A stretch of 7,273 bases of DNA from JBBQFC01 sp038321615 (GCA_038321615.1 JBBQFC010000096.1:1-7273), one strand, 5' to 3'; positions 1 through 6,622 are shown, counted from the stretch's first letter. The notes: generated by a model not told the origin, from the letters alone. A program made the numbers and translations.

Positions 1-349
1 ATATGAAGTAGATTTTATAGGTCAGTTTTCCAGGTCGACTGTAGCTCAATTGTTTGATCAAAACTCCTTTATTATGAGGACTCGGATATTTTTGTTGAAG
101 AAGGAATCTTCATAAAGTATATCCAATCCAAAACAACATGCAGCCTTCCGATTAGCTTTCTTCTCTTATTTGTTCGCAAAGTCGGCCTAATTCGAATAGA
201 GTGATGCAACCCTCAAAAAGCATGAAAGAGAAAACAGACATTTTTTGAGAGTTTCAGAATTTTGCTTTTAAAACTTCGTTTCTGGTCCAATTCAAAGTTT
301 ATATTTTCCAACCGAAGAAGCTTTTTTCGTGCGAAAATTAGCCACTTCT
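1..349. other. AT-rich stretch with no supported gene
   Basis: This stretch lies downstream of the T9SS cargo gene and is visibly richer in A and T than the rest of the window. All frames are short and none resembles a known family. Two weak inverted repeats are present: CTCAAAAA at 212-219 with TTTTTGAG at 242-249, and GAAGCTTT at 317-324 with AAAGCTTC at 352-359. The second overlaps the end of the cargo gene and could fold in its transcript, but no clear T-run follows it on the minus strand. I read the region as intergenic. Degraded coding sequence cannot be excluded. Confidence 0.5.
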
Positions 350-1092
350 CTAAAGCTTCATTCTCGGGAAACGGCCGCATTCCTTGCCCTGTATAATCAC
401 TAAGTTGCACATGCCCCGGGCGAGTGCTCGGGTGTCAATTTCGTGCTGAATGAATCTATTGCCTGCAGGCGCATTGGCAGCCCAGACCTTCTTGCTTGTA
501 TGATCGTAAAGTGCATAATAAATGGCTCCCTCACGGCCGATTGAAGGCCGAAATTGAAGCTTCCGCTATGCGGATTGGGATAAATAGATGCCTTAAAGCA
601 ATCGCCTGATGCTATGCTGTTTAGACGCGCTACGATTTCTACGCCTTCAATTCGTAATTCGGCCAATCCGCTGCAAGCACCACCCCAATTCGACTCTTCG
701 GTTAGCAGCACAAAGCGGGTTGTATCCCCGCTAAAGCTCCCTATTGATTCGCCTTCGTAAGTACTTAACCCACTCGCCTGATTGATGGTATAGAAGCCCA
801 GGTTCTTCCAAGCGTTTCCATCGGTACTGTAATCGATGTGGAACTCGCGAAATCCTTGATTGAGTATTTCGGGAGCATTGATATTCCAGATATGGGCTTC
901 GCCCAGCCTGTAAGTGTTTCCAAAATCATACGAAATCCAGTGCCCGGCTTCGCGCTCCTTATTTGGATTGGGTTGCACTTCGCAAGAAGTCCCTACCTCA
1001 TTCCACGACGTATTGTGTCGATCGGGAAAACATTGCCCGAAGGCCGAAAGCCCCGAGCTTGTTATACCCATAAAAATCAATAGCTTTCTCAT
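350..1092 (-). pseudogene. Discoidin-like secreted protein with T9SS type A tail, frameshifted near its C-terminus
   Basis: The ATG at 1092 opens with a signal peptide (MRKLLIFMGITSSGLSAFGQ). Residues about 21-152 resemble an F5/8 type C (discoidin) beta-sandwich, with CFPDRHNTSWNE, HWISYDFG, WNINAPE, HIDYSTDGNAWKNLG and NWGGACSGLAELRIEG; such domains usually bind surface sugars. A T9SS sorting tail begins at ASIYPNPHSGSFNFGL (about 168-183). The opening frame then runs to 400 without tail features. Moving back one base near 526-534 restores a typical tail: AIYYALYDHTSKKVWAANAP, then ALARG, ending MKL with TAG at 352-350. A single missing base, perhaps in the G run at 528-530, explains this. 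Restored length is about 247 residues. The start codon overlaps the DUF1501 stop as ATGA, so the genes were translationally coupled. Family assignment is from motif memory. Sequencing error is the main alternative to true mutation. Confidence 0.75.
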
Positions 1093-1630
1093 ACTAAGGG
1101 ATTTAAGAAGCCAAAGGGGTAGGAATTGGAGCCGCTGTTGTAAAAATGGACCAAATCGGGAAGAATATCGTTTACGTCGCTTGGGTTCACCCCAAACCTT
1201 AAAGCCAGCTCAGCGATGTATTCGGCCGCCGAAGCATCAAGGGATGATCTAAAACCAATTCGGGGTATTGGCCATAAATCTCAGCGCCATTTACCGACCC
1301 GCCCACTACCAGCACATTTCCACGCCATCCGTGGTCGCTACCGTTCCCATTTGATGTTAGCATTCTGCTAAAATCTAAAATGGTAAACGTCATCACATTA
1401 TTCGACATTTTTAGTTCGTCGAGAGTTTCGTAAAACGCTCCAATCGCAGCGCTGAATTGCGGCAGTTTTGCGGCTTGATTTTCAAGCACGGCATCGTGGT
1501 GATCCAGGCCTACAAAATTGATGAAGAAGGTCTGGCGCGAAAAACCGAGTTCTTCACGTGCAGCAATCACTTGCGCCACCATTTTAAACTGTTTCGTCAA
1601 GTTCGTATCCGGATAAATGGGCTCGAATGT
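1089..1630 (-). pseudogene. DUF1501 family protein, C-terminal remnant
   Basis: This is only the C-terminal half of a DUF1501 protein, a family usually near 400-480 residues and often encoded beside DUF1800. Recognisable pieces in order are LTKQFKMVAQVIAAREELGF, RQTFFINFVGLDHHD (1493-1513 for the core), an AAIGAFYETLDEL helix, DFSRMLTSNGNGSDHGW (SDHGW at 1325-1339) and VVGGSVNGAEIYGQYPELVL. The frame then breaks between about 1236 and 1250. It resumes one frame over as DASAAEYIAELALRFGV and ends near FYNSGSNSYPFGFLNPLV with TGA at 1091-1089. About 15 residues expected around the usual RG-x-PTTS segment are also missing, so this lesion is a small deletion rather than one base. There is no start codon of its own: the N-terminal half is gone and the remnant is joined directly to DUF1800. 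The stop overlaps the start of the next gene. The family's biochemical role is not established; it resembles the alkaline phosphatase/sulfatase fold. Confidence 0.8.
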
Positions 1631-2451
1631 ATTCATATTCGTAAGTAGCGAAGCGAGCTCCATTTCCATCAAATTTTTGAGTTTCATCGGGGTTTAATTC
1701 GTAAAACCCTATGGTGAATAGCTGCATAATTTCGCGCGCATAATTTTCGTCAGGAAAGGTATCAGCATTTGTATCGGCTTTTGGATTGCGAAAGTGGATT
1801 AAATAAATGCCCATTGCGGGGTGGAGCTCACTTCGCCGAGTATATCGCGGTAGTTTCCAAAACCGTTGCGCACAAAAAAGTCGTAGTACGATGTATAGAC
1901 ACTTCCGTGATCGCTGATAGAAGAATTGCATGAAATAACCAGTACTTCGCTTAAAGCGAGTGCCATTTGCTGGCTTAAGACGTCGGGACGCGTTACCGTG
2001 GCTTGCCACCAAGCCATTTGAAAGTGCCGATCGGAATTGTTGTAATTGCTCACATCGTTCTCCGAACTGCGCACCGATTTGGCCGTTCGAAATACTTCTT
2101 CAATCAAGGGGCGCACGAGAGTAGGAGCGAGTGAGAACTGTGCTTTCAGCCACTTTTCAAAATTGAGATCGCCTGCTAATGCTTCAATTTCAGGTGGATT
2201 ACCACCGAAGGATGCATGACTGAGAAAGCGGGCTGCTTCCATCCGTTTGCCATCAAGGACTCCACCATCGAGCGTGCGAACGCCCGTAGATGATCCTTAC
2301 CAACCTGGAAGGGTAGCAGAATGGCTGGTAAAAACAGCCACGCTCTGCGAATGACCGCCACCGCGTAATCATCGTATTCGGCGATTTGAGCAAGGTACGT
2401 ATTAGAAATTAAGATTAGTGGGAGAAAACGCAGGACAGCACTTCTGATCAT
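1630..2451 (-). pseudogene. DUF1800 family secreted protein, truncated with multiple frame breaks
   Basis: The likely start is the ATG at 2451, giving a signal peptide MIRSAVLRFLPLILISNTYLAQ followed by IAEYDDY. A one-base loss near 2361-2365 shifts the frame to GGGHSQSVAVFTSHSATLPGW. A TAA follows at 2299-2297, and the same frame then continues GSSTGVRTLDGGVLDGKR and MEAARFLSHASFGG. Next come FEKWLKAQF, QQMALALSEVLVIS and FGNYRDILGEVSS. A second one-base loss near 1823-1825 leads to HPAMGIYLIHFRNPKAD and the family hallmark PDENYAREIMQLFTIGFYEL (about 1695-1754). DUF1800 similarity stops at FATYEYEYI near 1626, where DUF1501 sequence begins. Only about 270 of the usual 450-600 residues remain. 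The family is exported and commonly paired with DUF1501; its function is unknown. Three lesions plus truncation make a working product very unlikely. Confidence 0.85.
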
Positions 2452-2579
2452 TTCCGTGGATTTTACGTTTCCAACGGCAAGTAAATACGACCATGGTCGC
2501 GAAAGGGTTGTGAAAAGCAATGTTTGTAATAAGTGTTCCCTTAAGATGGAGGCGGAGTCCGAAGGTTTAACTTTGTCCT
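2452..2579. other. Divergent intergenic region between the DUF1800 remnant and the DHH operon
   Basis: About 128 bases separate the likely DUF1800 start (ATG at 2451, minus) from the DHH phosphoesterase start (2580, plus), so promoters for both directions should lie here. A Bacteroidota-type -7 box is visible for the rightward operon at 2568-2575. I could not find an exact TAnnTTTG box for the leftward gene. A 12-base perfect palindrome, CGACCATGGTCG, sits at 2488-2499; palindromes of this length are expected by chance in a window of this size. Confidence 0.5.
2568..2575 (+). promoter_or_regulatory. Bacteroidota-type -7 promoter box of the DHH-FKBP operon
   Basis: TAACTTTG matches the TAnnTTTG -7 consensus of the Bacteroidota primary sigma factor exactly. 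It ends four bases before the ATG at 2580, so the transcription start would fall at or next to the start codon, implying a leaderless or nearly leaderless mRNA. At the expected -33 position (2546-2548) the sequence is ATG rather than TTG, so the upstream element is only partial. No purine-rich ribosome binding site is positioned for this start, which fits a leaderless message. Confidence 0.55.
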
Positions 2580-3596
2580 ATGTTTAAAAAATCTTCGGTA
2601 AGTGCCATTCAAAAATTACTGGCTTCCAAACCTAAAATCGCTATCATCGTGCATAAAAACCCCGATGGCGATGCAGTAGGTTCCGCGCTGGGTTGGCAAC
2701 ATGTGCTAGCTCAAGCGGGTTTCAAGAGTGATGTGGTAGTGCCCGATGCATTTCCCAAATATCTTGCTTTTCTACCCGGTTCGGCGGAAATTACCGTTTA
2801 CGATGAATCGGCTGATAAGGCGAAATCCATTTTTTCCCAATCCGATTTGATTTTCTGTTTGGATTTCAATGCCGTAGAGCGAATGGGTGCTGCCGGCGAA
2901 GCAGTTGTTGGCGCAAATAAACCTATTGTCCTTATCGATCATCACCAATCGCCTACCGACTTTGCACACGCGTATTATACAGACGATACGGCTTCTTCCA
3001 CCTGTGAGCTCATCTGCCGATTAGTCAAGGCTCTGGGTTGGAAGCAGCACCTAGAACGCCGCGGGGCGCTTTGCCTCTACACAGGAATCATTACCGATAC
3101 GGGCTCTTTCCGCTTTTCATCGGTAAGTCCAAAGTTGATGCGCATTGCATCTCGCTTGCTCGACACGGGTATGGATCATACCGAGGTGTATCGAAATATT
3201 TTTGATAATAACACACTGAACCGTCTTCGACTACAGGGCTTTGCGCTCACAGAAAAACTCACGGTGGTAGATGGAGCTGGAGCAGCTTACATTGCCCTGT
3301 CGAAAGAAGAATTGGAGCGCTTCCATTTTCAAAAGGGCGATACCGAAGGGTTTGTCAATTACGCCTTGAGCATTCAGGGAGTTGAAGTAGCTGCGTTTTT
3401 CTCCGAAGCAAAAGATTATGTCAAGATTTCCCTTCGTAGCCGGCGCGATGTAGATGTGAATGCTATGGCCAGAGCCCACTTCCAGGGCGGTGGGCATATC
3501 AATGCTGCGGGTGGTCGAAGCGATAGGAATTTGATAGAAACGGCTGCATATTTTGAAGATATCTGTCGAAAATTATTGCCTGTCCAGCATGTTTAA
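2580..3596 (+). CDS. DHH/DHHA1 phosphoesterase, NrnA-like (nanoRNase / pAp phosphatase)
   Basis: This cytoplasmic, Mn-dependent phosphoesterase is 338 residues, the normal length for NrnA-type proteins. Those degrade 2-5-mer RNAs (and in some cases cyclic-dinucleotide products such as pApA) and dephosphorylate 3'-phosphoadenosine 5'-phosphate. The DHH domain carries all metal-binding motifs: VHKNPDGDAVGS (24-35; H25, D29, D31), CLDFNAVER (93-101; D95), LIDHHQSP (118-125; the DHH triad at 120-122) and GIITDTGSFRFS (169-180; D173). The C-terminal DHHA1 domain has SLRSRRDVDVN (284-294) and the substrate-binding glycine motif FQGGGHINAAGG (301-312). It is the first gene of an operon and its last eight bases overlap the start of the next gene. 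Placement before GldI-like FKBPs is, from memory, common in Flavobacteriia. Exact substrate preference cannot be read from the sequence. The gene is intact. Confidence 0.92.
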   Translation: MFKKSSVSAIQKLLASKPKIAIIVHKNPDGDAVGSALGWQHVLAQAGFKSDVVVPDAFPKYLAFLPGSAEITVYDESADKAKSIFSQSDLIFCLDFNAVERMGAAGEAVVGANKPIVLIDHHQSPTDFAHAYYTDDTASSTCELICRLVKALGWKQHLERRGALCLYTGIITDTGSFRFSSVSPKLMRIASRLLDTGMDHTEVYRNIFDNNTLNRLRLQGFALTEKLTVVDGAGAAYIALSKEELERFHFQKGDTEGFVNYALSIQGVEVAAFFSEAKDYVKISLRSRRDVDVNAMARAHFQGGGHINAAGGRSDRNLIETAAYFEDICRKLLPVQHV

Positions 3597-4110
3597 TCGA
3601 ATTATTGGCAATATCATAGTTGCATTGCTGAGTGTGGCCCTTCTCGCATCATCGTGTAAAGAAAATCGTCCACAGGGCAAGCCCTTGACCCCAGAAGAAT
3701 TGATCGAACGCAACAAAGATCGACTAGGGCGCGAAGATCTGTTCATTGATTCCTGGCTTGAAAATAAGGACTGGAAGATAAAAACCACATCGACTGGCTT
3801 GCGATATTTTATCTATAGCGATTCAATAGGTGACCCAATGCAAACTGAAGATATTGCGGTAGTTACGTATAGCGTATTTCTACTCGATAGTTCTTTGGTA
3901 ACCACCGTTCGCGCTGATCTCCCAAAAGCTTTTCGGATCGATCGCGATGACGTAATAAGCGGTTTGCACGAAGCTGCCAAGCTGCTCTCGCCGGGCGATA
4001 GCGCCATCTTAATAGTACCGTCGTATCTCGCCTACGGGCTTACCGGTACCGCCGATATCCCTTCAAACATGCCGTTGCTATATGATATCCAAGTTCTGGA
4101 CAAGCGCTAG
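3589..4110 (+). CDS. FKBP-type peptidyl-prolyl isomerase lipoprotein, GldI-like
   Basis: This 173-residue lipoprotein is predicted to catalyse or assist proline isomerisation during folding of exported proteins. The ATG at 3589 is chosen over a TTG at 3553 because it begins directly with a signal peptide (MFNRIIGNIIVALLSVALLA) and lipobox LASSC, with the lipidated cysteine at 23. A linker of about 45 residues leads into an FKBP domain at about 62-173, with GLRYFIYSDSIGDP (70-83), VVTYSVFLLDSS, VISGLHEAAKLLSPGDSAIL (122-141), IVPSYLAYGLTG and the closing strand LLYDIQVLDKR. The usual tryptophan after the V-I-x-G-x motif is absent; His127 follows it. GldI of Flavobacterium johnsoniae is a lipoprotein FKBP required for gliding/T9SS function, and this protein has the same architecture and genomic setting. 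Identity as the true GldI ortholog is inferred. It overlaps the upstream gene by 8 bases and the downstream gene by 29. Confidence 0.85.
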   Translation: MFNRIIGNIIVALLSVALLASSCKENRPQGKPLTPEELIERNKDRLGREDLFIDSWLENKDWKIKTTSTGLRYFIYSDSIGDPMQTEDIAVVTYSVFLLDSSLVTTVRADLPKAFRIDRDDVISGLHEAAKLLSPGDSAILIVPSYLAYGLTGTADIPSNMPLLYDIQVLDKR

Positions 4111-4879
4111 CTTTTGCGCAATACTGCTATTCTCAGCTTGCGGCGAAGACCCTTATAGCGATCTTCCCGATGGAAGCCGCTGGCGATTGGTGAGTTTTGG
4201 CGATCAAATCGATGCAGTAGACGCCGCAGCATTGGTCTATCTCGACGTGGTATCCGTAAATTCTGCGGGCGACACCGTGGAAGTGTTGGAGTACGCCCCA
4301 TTTGATGTCGGAAAAGACCAACTTTGGCAAGTTCTACGAAAGCGCTTTACAGGCGATAGCATCGCTTACGTTTCCATCGGTCGCGACTTCCTTCATTTGC
4401 CTGCCTACAGGGGCGACACGCTCAATTATGCCATCCGAATAGGTAGAGCGCGGACTGCAGCCGATTTGAAAGATTCGTCGTTCTTAGAGTTACAGAGCTT
4501 GGATAGCTTGGCAAGGTTGGATTCGCTCGACGTCTACCGCGAGCATAACGGCATGTACGTTCGAAGTTTCGGTTATACGGATACTGCGGCGGTGAGAAAA
4601 GGCAAAGAAGTGGTAATTCACTATTCCGGGCGCCTCCTCTCGGGAAAAGTTATTGACGACACCCGCCGAATGAACGCGCCAATGCGCTTTGTAATGGGGA
4701 ATGACGACCAAGTAATACCCGGCCTTGAAATGGCCCTTGAACTCATGCACCGCGGCGAACGTGCCGAGATCATCATTCCCTCGTGGATGGGATTTGGAAC
4801 GAAAGGAAGCGCTGGTGGGGTGGTGCCGCCTTACAGCACCTTAATCTTTGATCTCGAAGTGGTCGAATTAAGTAAGTAA
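4082..4879 (+). CDS. FKBP-type peptidyl-prolyl isomerase lipoprotein with an extra N-terminal FKBP-like region
   Basis: This 265-residue lipoprotein starts at ATG 4082 inside the end of the preceding gene (29-base overlap). Its signal peptide is MISKFWTSASFCAILLF with lipobox FSAC and lipidated Cys20, so it probably sits in a membrane facing the periplasm. The C-terminal part (about 158-265) is a canonical FKBP domain: VRKGKEVVIHYSGRLLSGKV (171-190), MRFVMGNDDQVIPGLEMALE (201-220), MHRGERAEIIIPSWMGFG and VVPPYSTLIFDLEVVEL (247-263). Residues about 33-124 repeat the same pattern loosely: a VYLDVVSVNSAGDTVE strand pair, YAPFDVGKDQLWQVL, FTGDSIAYVSIG, then RGDTLNYAIRIG. This looks like a degenerate first FKBP-like domain lacking pocket residues. 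Tandem FKBPs usually act as periplasmic chaperones or isomerases; the client is unknown. It is co-transcribed with the GldI-like gene and intact. Confidence 0.85.
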   Translation: MISKFWTSASFCAILLFSACGEDPYSDLPDGSRWRLVSFGDQIDAVDAAALVYLDVVSVNSAGDTVEVLEYAPFDVGKDQLWQVLRKRFTGDSIAYVSIGRDFLHLPAYRGDTLNYAIRIGRARTAADLKDSSFLELQSLDSLARLDSLDVYREHNGMYVRSFGYTDTAAVRKGKEVVIHYSGRLLSGKVIDDTRRMNAPMRFVMGNDDQVIPGLEMALELMHRGERAEIIIPSWMGFGTKGSAGGVVPPYSTLIFDLEVVELSK

Positions 4880-4911
4880 CTACTTAATTGCGAAGGAGAA
4901 AGAATCGCATC

Positions 4912-5442
4912 ATGAAAAAAGCTGAAATAATAGCTAAACTAAGATCGAATCACCATTCCTTCATTGAATTCATGAAAGGTTTGGATAAGCTTGAATTTGA
5001 TTATCGCATCACTGATAAGTGGTCGGCGAGAGACCAATTAGATCATTTAACAATGGGTTTAAAGTCGCTCGTTCGGATATATGAAATGCCGGTTTTGGCA
5101 ATTGATCAAGCTTTTGGAAAGACGACTCATCCAAATCGGGATTACAACAGTCTGAAAGCAGCCTATCTTCAGGAACTAAGAGAAGGGGGTAAAGCACCGA
5201 TCTAATTCCTTCCAAGGCCGAATGATGGGCCAAGTGGATCCGCACTTTTACTGGAAATGGTCGATAGTTTGGATCGATTATCTCTGGCAGTCGATCAATT
5301 ATGCGATCACGAACTCGAGACACTGCTTGTGCCGCAACCGCTTTTAGGTAAAATTAGTTTGAAAGAGATGTTATTCAATGCAATCTACCACGTAGAACAC
5401 CATCATATTCAAGCGGGCAAAACCCTAGTCGAACGGAATTGA
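4912..5442 (+). pseudogene. DinB-like family protein interrupted by an in-frame TAA
   Basis: From ATG 4912 the frame reads 97 residues, stops at TAA 5203-5205, and continues open in the same frame to TGA at 5440-5442, a total of about 176 codons, which is the usual DinB-superfamily length. The first part has the helical bundle start and metal-ligand region DKWSARDQLDHL (35-46; His45). The second part has LLGKISLKEMLFNAIYHVEHHHIQ, carrying the second histidine cluster. Both halves are needed for the three-histidine metal site. The continuous frame across the stop (GGKAPI, stop, FLPRPND) points to a single-base nonsense mutation, not a shift. DinB-like proteins are small metal-dependent enzymes, often thiol transferases; the substrate here is unknown. 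An AAGGAG lies 13 bases before the ATG. By eye the gene is richer in A and T than its neighbours. Sequence error or readthrough are alternatives. Confidence 0.8.
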
Positions 5443-5467
5443 CTTTTGGGCAATTCGACTTTTCTTA
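5428..5467 (+). terminator. Possible rho-independent terminator after the DinB-like gene
   Basis: GTCGA (5428-5432) pairs with TCGAC (5455-5459), and ATTG (5438-5441) pairs with CAAT (5451-5454), leaving a one-sided bulge of five bases and a nine-base loop. The stem is followed by TTTTCTT from 5460. The structure spans the DinB stop codon and lies between convergent genes, where a terminator is expected. The bulge and short helix make it weak; RNA-fold energy would decide. Confidence 0.35.
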
Positions 5468-6172
5468 TTGACCGATCAGAAAAATACAAGGTCTTTTATT
5501 CAGGCTCGGTGGCTTGCGCTTCCAGTCGGAAAGTGGCTTGGTATGAATTTGCTCGGTGTCGAGTGTGATATCGGTGGCTATACACAGTAGGGTTTGCGGA
5601 CTGCAATTTTCTATGATTTGCTCGTATAATTTGGGGTTGCGAAAGGGGGTTTCCATAAAAATTTGGGTAATTCCCGATTTGCGGTTTTCTGCTTCCATTT
5701 GCCGTAAAGCTTTAACGCGGTCCCTCGCGTCGATAGGGAGATAGCCGTGGAAGATGAAAGATTGGCCATTGAATCCGGAGGCAATCAGGCCTAAAATAAT
5801 CGATGATGGGCCGCTGCAGGGCACTACTTCAATGCCTTTTTCATGACAAAGTGAAACGATCACCGAGCCCGGGTCGGCGATAGCTGGTAAACCGGCTTCG
5901 GAAAGCAAACCCATGTCTGTTCCGTCCAAAAGCGGCTGAATGAACGGTTTCCAAACTTCCGGCGCCGTATGCTTATCGAGTACCGAAAATTGCAAATCAT
6001 TTAGTGGCCACTCTGTCCCAATCGACTTTAGATAACGCCTGGCAGTACGCTCATTTTCAGCAATAAAAAGCTTTAATTTCCTACTTTTCGAAAGAACGGC
6101 TGCTGGTATTACAGCTTCCGGCGATGAAGGGCCTAAGGTGGTGGGAAGAAGGAAGAGTTTGCCCTTAGCCAT
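5465..6172 (-). CDS. SAM-dependent methyltransferase, RsmI/YraL-like (tetrapyrrole methylase fold)
   Basis: This 235-residue cytoplasmic protein has the two-domain tetrapyrrole-methylase fold of RsmI, which methylates the 2'-O of C1402 in 16S rRNA. It belongs to the divergent Bacteroidota variant. Visible motifs are the N-terminal strand LFLLPTTLGPSSPEAVIP (6-23), AENERTARRYL (38-48) in place of the usual A-E-D-T-R segment, the SAM-site signature GLLSEAGLPAIADPGSVIV (88-106), VPCSGPSSIILGLIASGF (117-134), FIFHGYLPIDARDR (139-152) and METPFRNPKLYEQI (173-186). In RsmI the corresponding segments read S-D-A-G-T-P and Y-E-S-P-x-R. The ATG at 6172 overlaps the phosphatase stop as ATGGCTAA, so translation is coupled. 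Whether the target is C1402 or another site cannot be told from sequence; the substitutions leave room for a different substrate. The gene is intact. Confidence 0.85.
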   Translation of the reverse strand: MAKGKLFLLPTTLGPSSPEAVIPAAVLSKSRKLKLFIAENERTARRYLKSIGTEWPLNDLQFSVLDKHTAPEVWKPFIQPLLDGTDMGLLSEAGLPAIADPGSVIVSLCHEKGIEVVPCSGPSSIILGLIASGFNGQSFIFHGYLPIDARDRVKALRQMEAENRKSGITQIFMETPFRNPKLYEQIIENCSPQTLLCIATDITLDTEQIHTKPLSDWKRKPPSLNKRPCIFLIGQ

Positions 6173-6620
6173 GAAGGTCGGCTATTAAGGCAATTGCCGA
6201 TTCTTGTAGCATCTCATAGACCGCATCAAATCCTTCCTCGCCGCCGTAAAATGGATCGGGCACGTCCAAGCCGCGCGCTCTGCTGAGTTCGAGAAATAAG
6301 CTGGATTTGGCTATTTCAGCTGGATCTTTTGCCAGATCGCGAATGTCTTTCAAATTGTACCGATCCATGGCATAAATCCGGTCGAAATGCTGAAAATCAA
6401 CCGCTTTGAATTGTCTGGCTCGTAAGCTGTCAATTGGAATCCCTTTTTTCGCCATTAAGGCTTGCGCCCGGTGATCTGGCGTTTCGCCCACGTGGTAATC
6501 GCCGGTACCGGCGGAGTCAACTTCGATGTCGATACCCGCCTTTTCGGCTAGGTGGCGGGTAATTCCTTCGGCCATAGGGCTGCGGCATATATTGCCTAAA
6601 CAAACAAAAAGTACTTTCAC
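6165..6620 (-). CDS. Low-molecular-weight protein tyrosine phosphatase
   Basis: This 151-residue cytoplasmic phosphatase has the full-length LMW-PTP fold. The P-loop VCLGNICRSP (6-15) supplies the nucleophile Cys7 and Arg13 in the C-x5-R-S signature. The catalytic acid is Asp122 in VPDPFYGGEEGFD (120-132). Other family marks are DSAGTGDYHVGETPDHRA (35-52) and FDRIYAMDRYNL (79-90). The start is a GTG at 6620; MKVLFVCLGN begins right at the first strand, as expected, and no better in-frame ATG lies upstream. Substrates in Bacteroidota are not settled; relatives dephosphorylate tyrosine kinases of exopolysaccharide export. It overlaps the downstream methyltransferase by 8 bases. From memory, this pair often follows dnaA in Flavobacteriia; here a DUF4139 gene is upstream instead. 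The gene is intact. Confidence 0.93.
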   Translation of the reverse strand: MKVLFVCLGNICRSPMAEGITRHLAEKAGIDIEVDSAGTGDYHVGETPDHRAQALMAKKGIPIDSLRARQFKAVDFQHFDRIYAMDRYNLKDIRDLAKDPAEIAKSSLFLELSRARGLDVPDPFYGGEEGFDAVYEMLQESAIALIADLHG

Positions 6621-6622
6621 GG

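Noticed and set aside
87..94. TATTTTTG matching the TAnnTTTG promoter box on the plus strand
   Set aside because: No TTG at the right distance upstream and no gene downstream on that strand; a chance match is likely in AT-rich sequence.
212..249. Inverted repeat CTCAAAAA / TTTTTGAG as a possible terminator or small RNA
   Set aside because: AT-rich arms with a 22-base loop and no adjacent gene end that it would serve; too weak to annotate.
213..410. Minus-strand 65-residue open frame overlapping the end of the cargo gene
   Set aside because: Its first part is an off-frame reading of the sorting tail and the rest resembles no protein family; it lies in AT-rich intergenic sequence.
838..1252. 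Plus-strand open frames over the cargo and DUF1501 genes
   Set aside because: They lie opposite well-supported minus-strand coding sequence, have no family resemblance and are antisense shadows.
2488..2499. Perfect palindrome CGACCATGGTCG in the divergent intergenic region
   Set aside because: One or two 12-base palindromes are expected by chance in 7 kb, and nothing else marks it as an operator.
2297..5205. Alternative genetic code with TAA as a sense codon
   Set aside because: Several intact genes in the window end at TAA exactly where the family ends, so TAA is an ordinary stop here.
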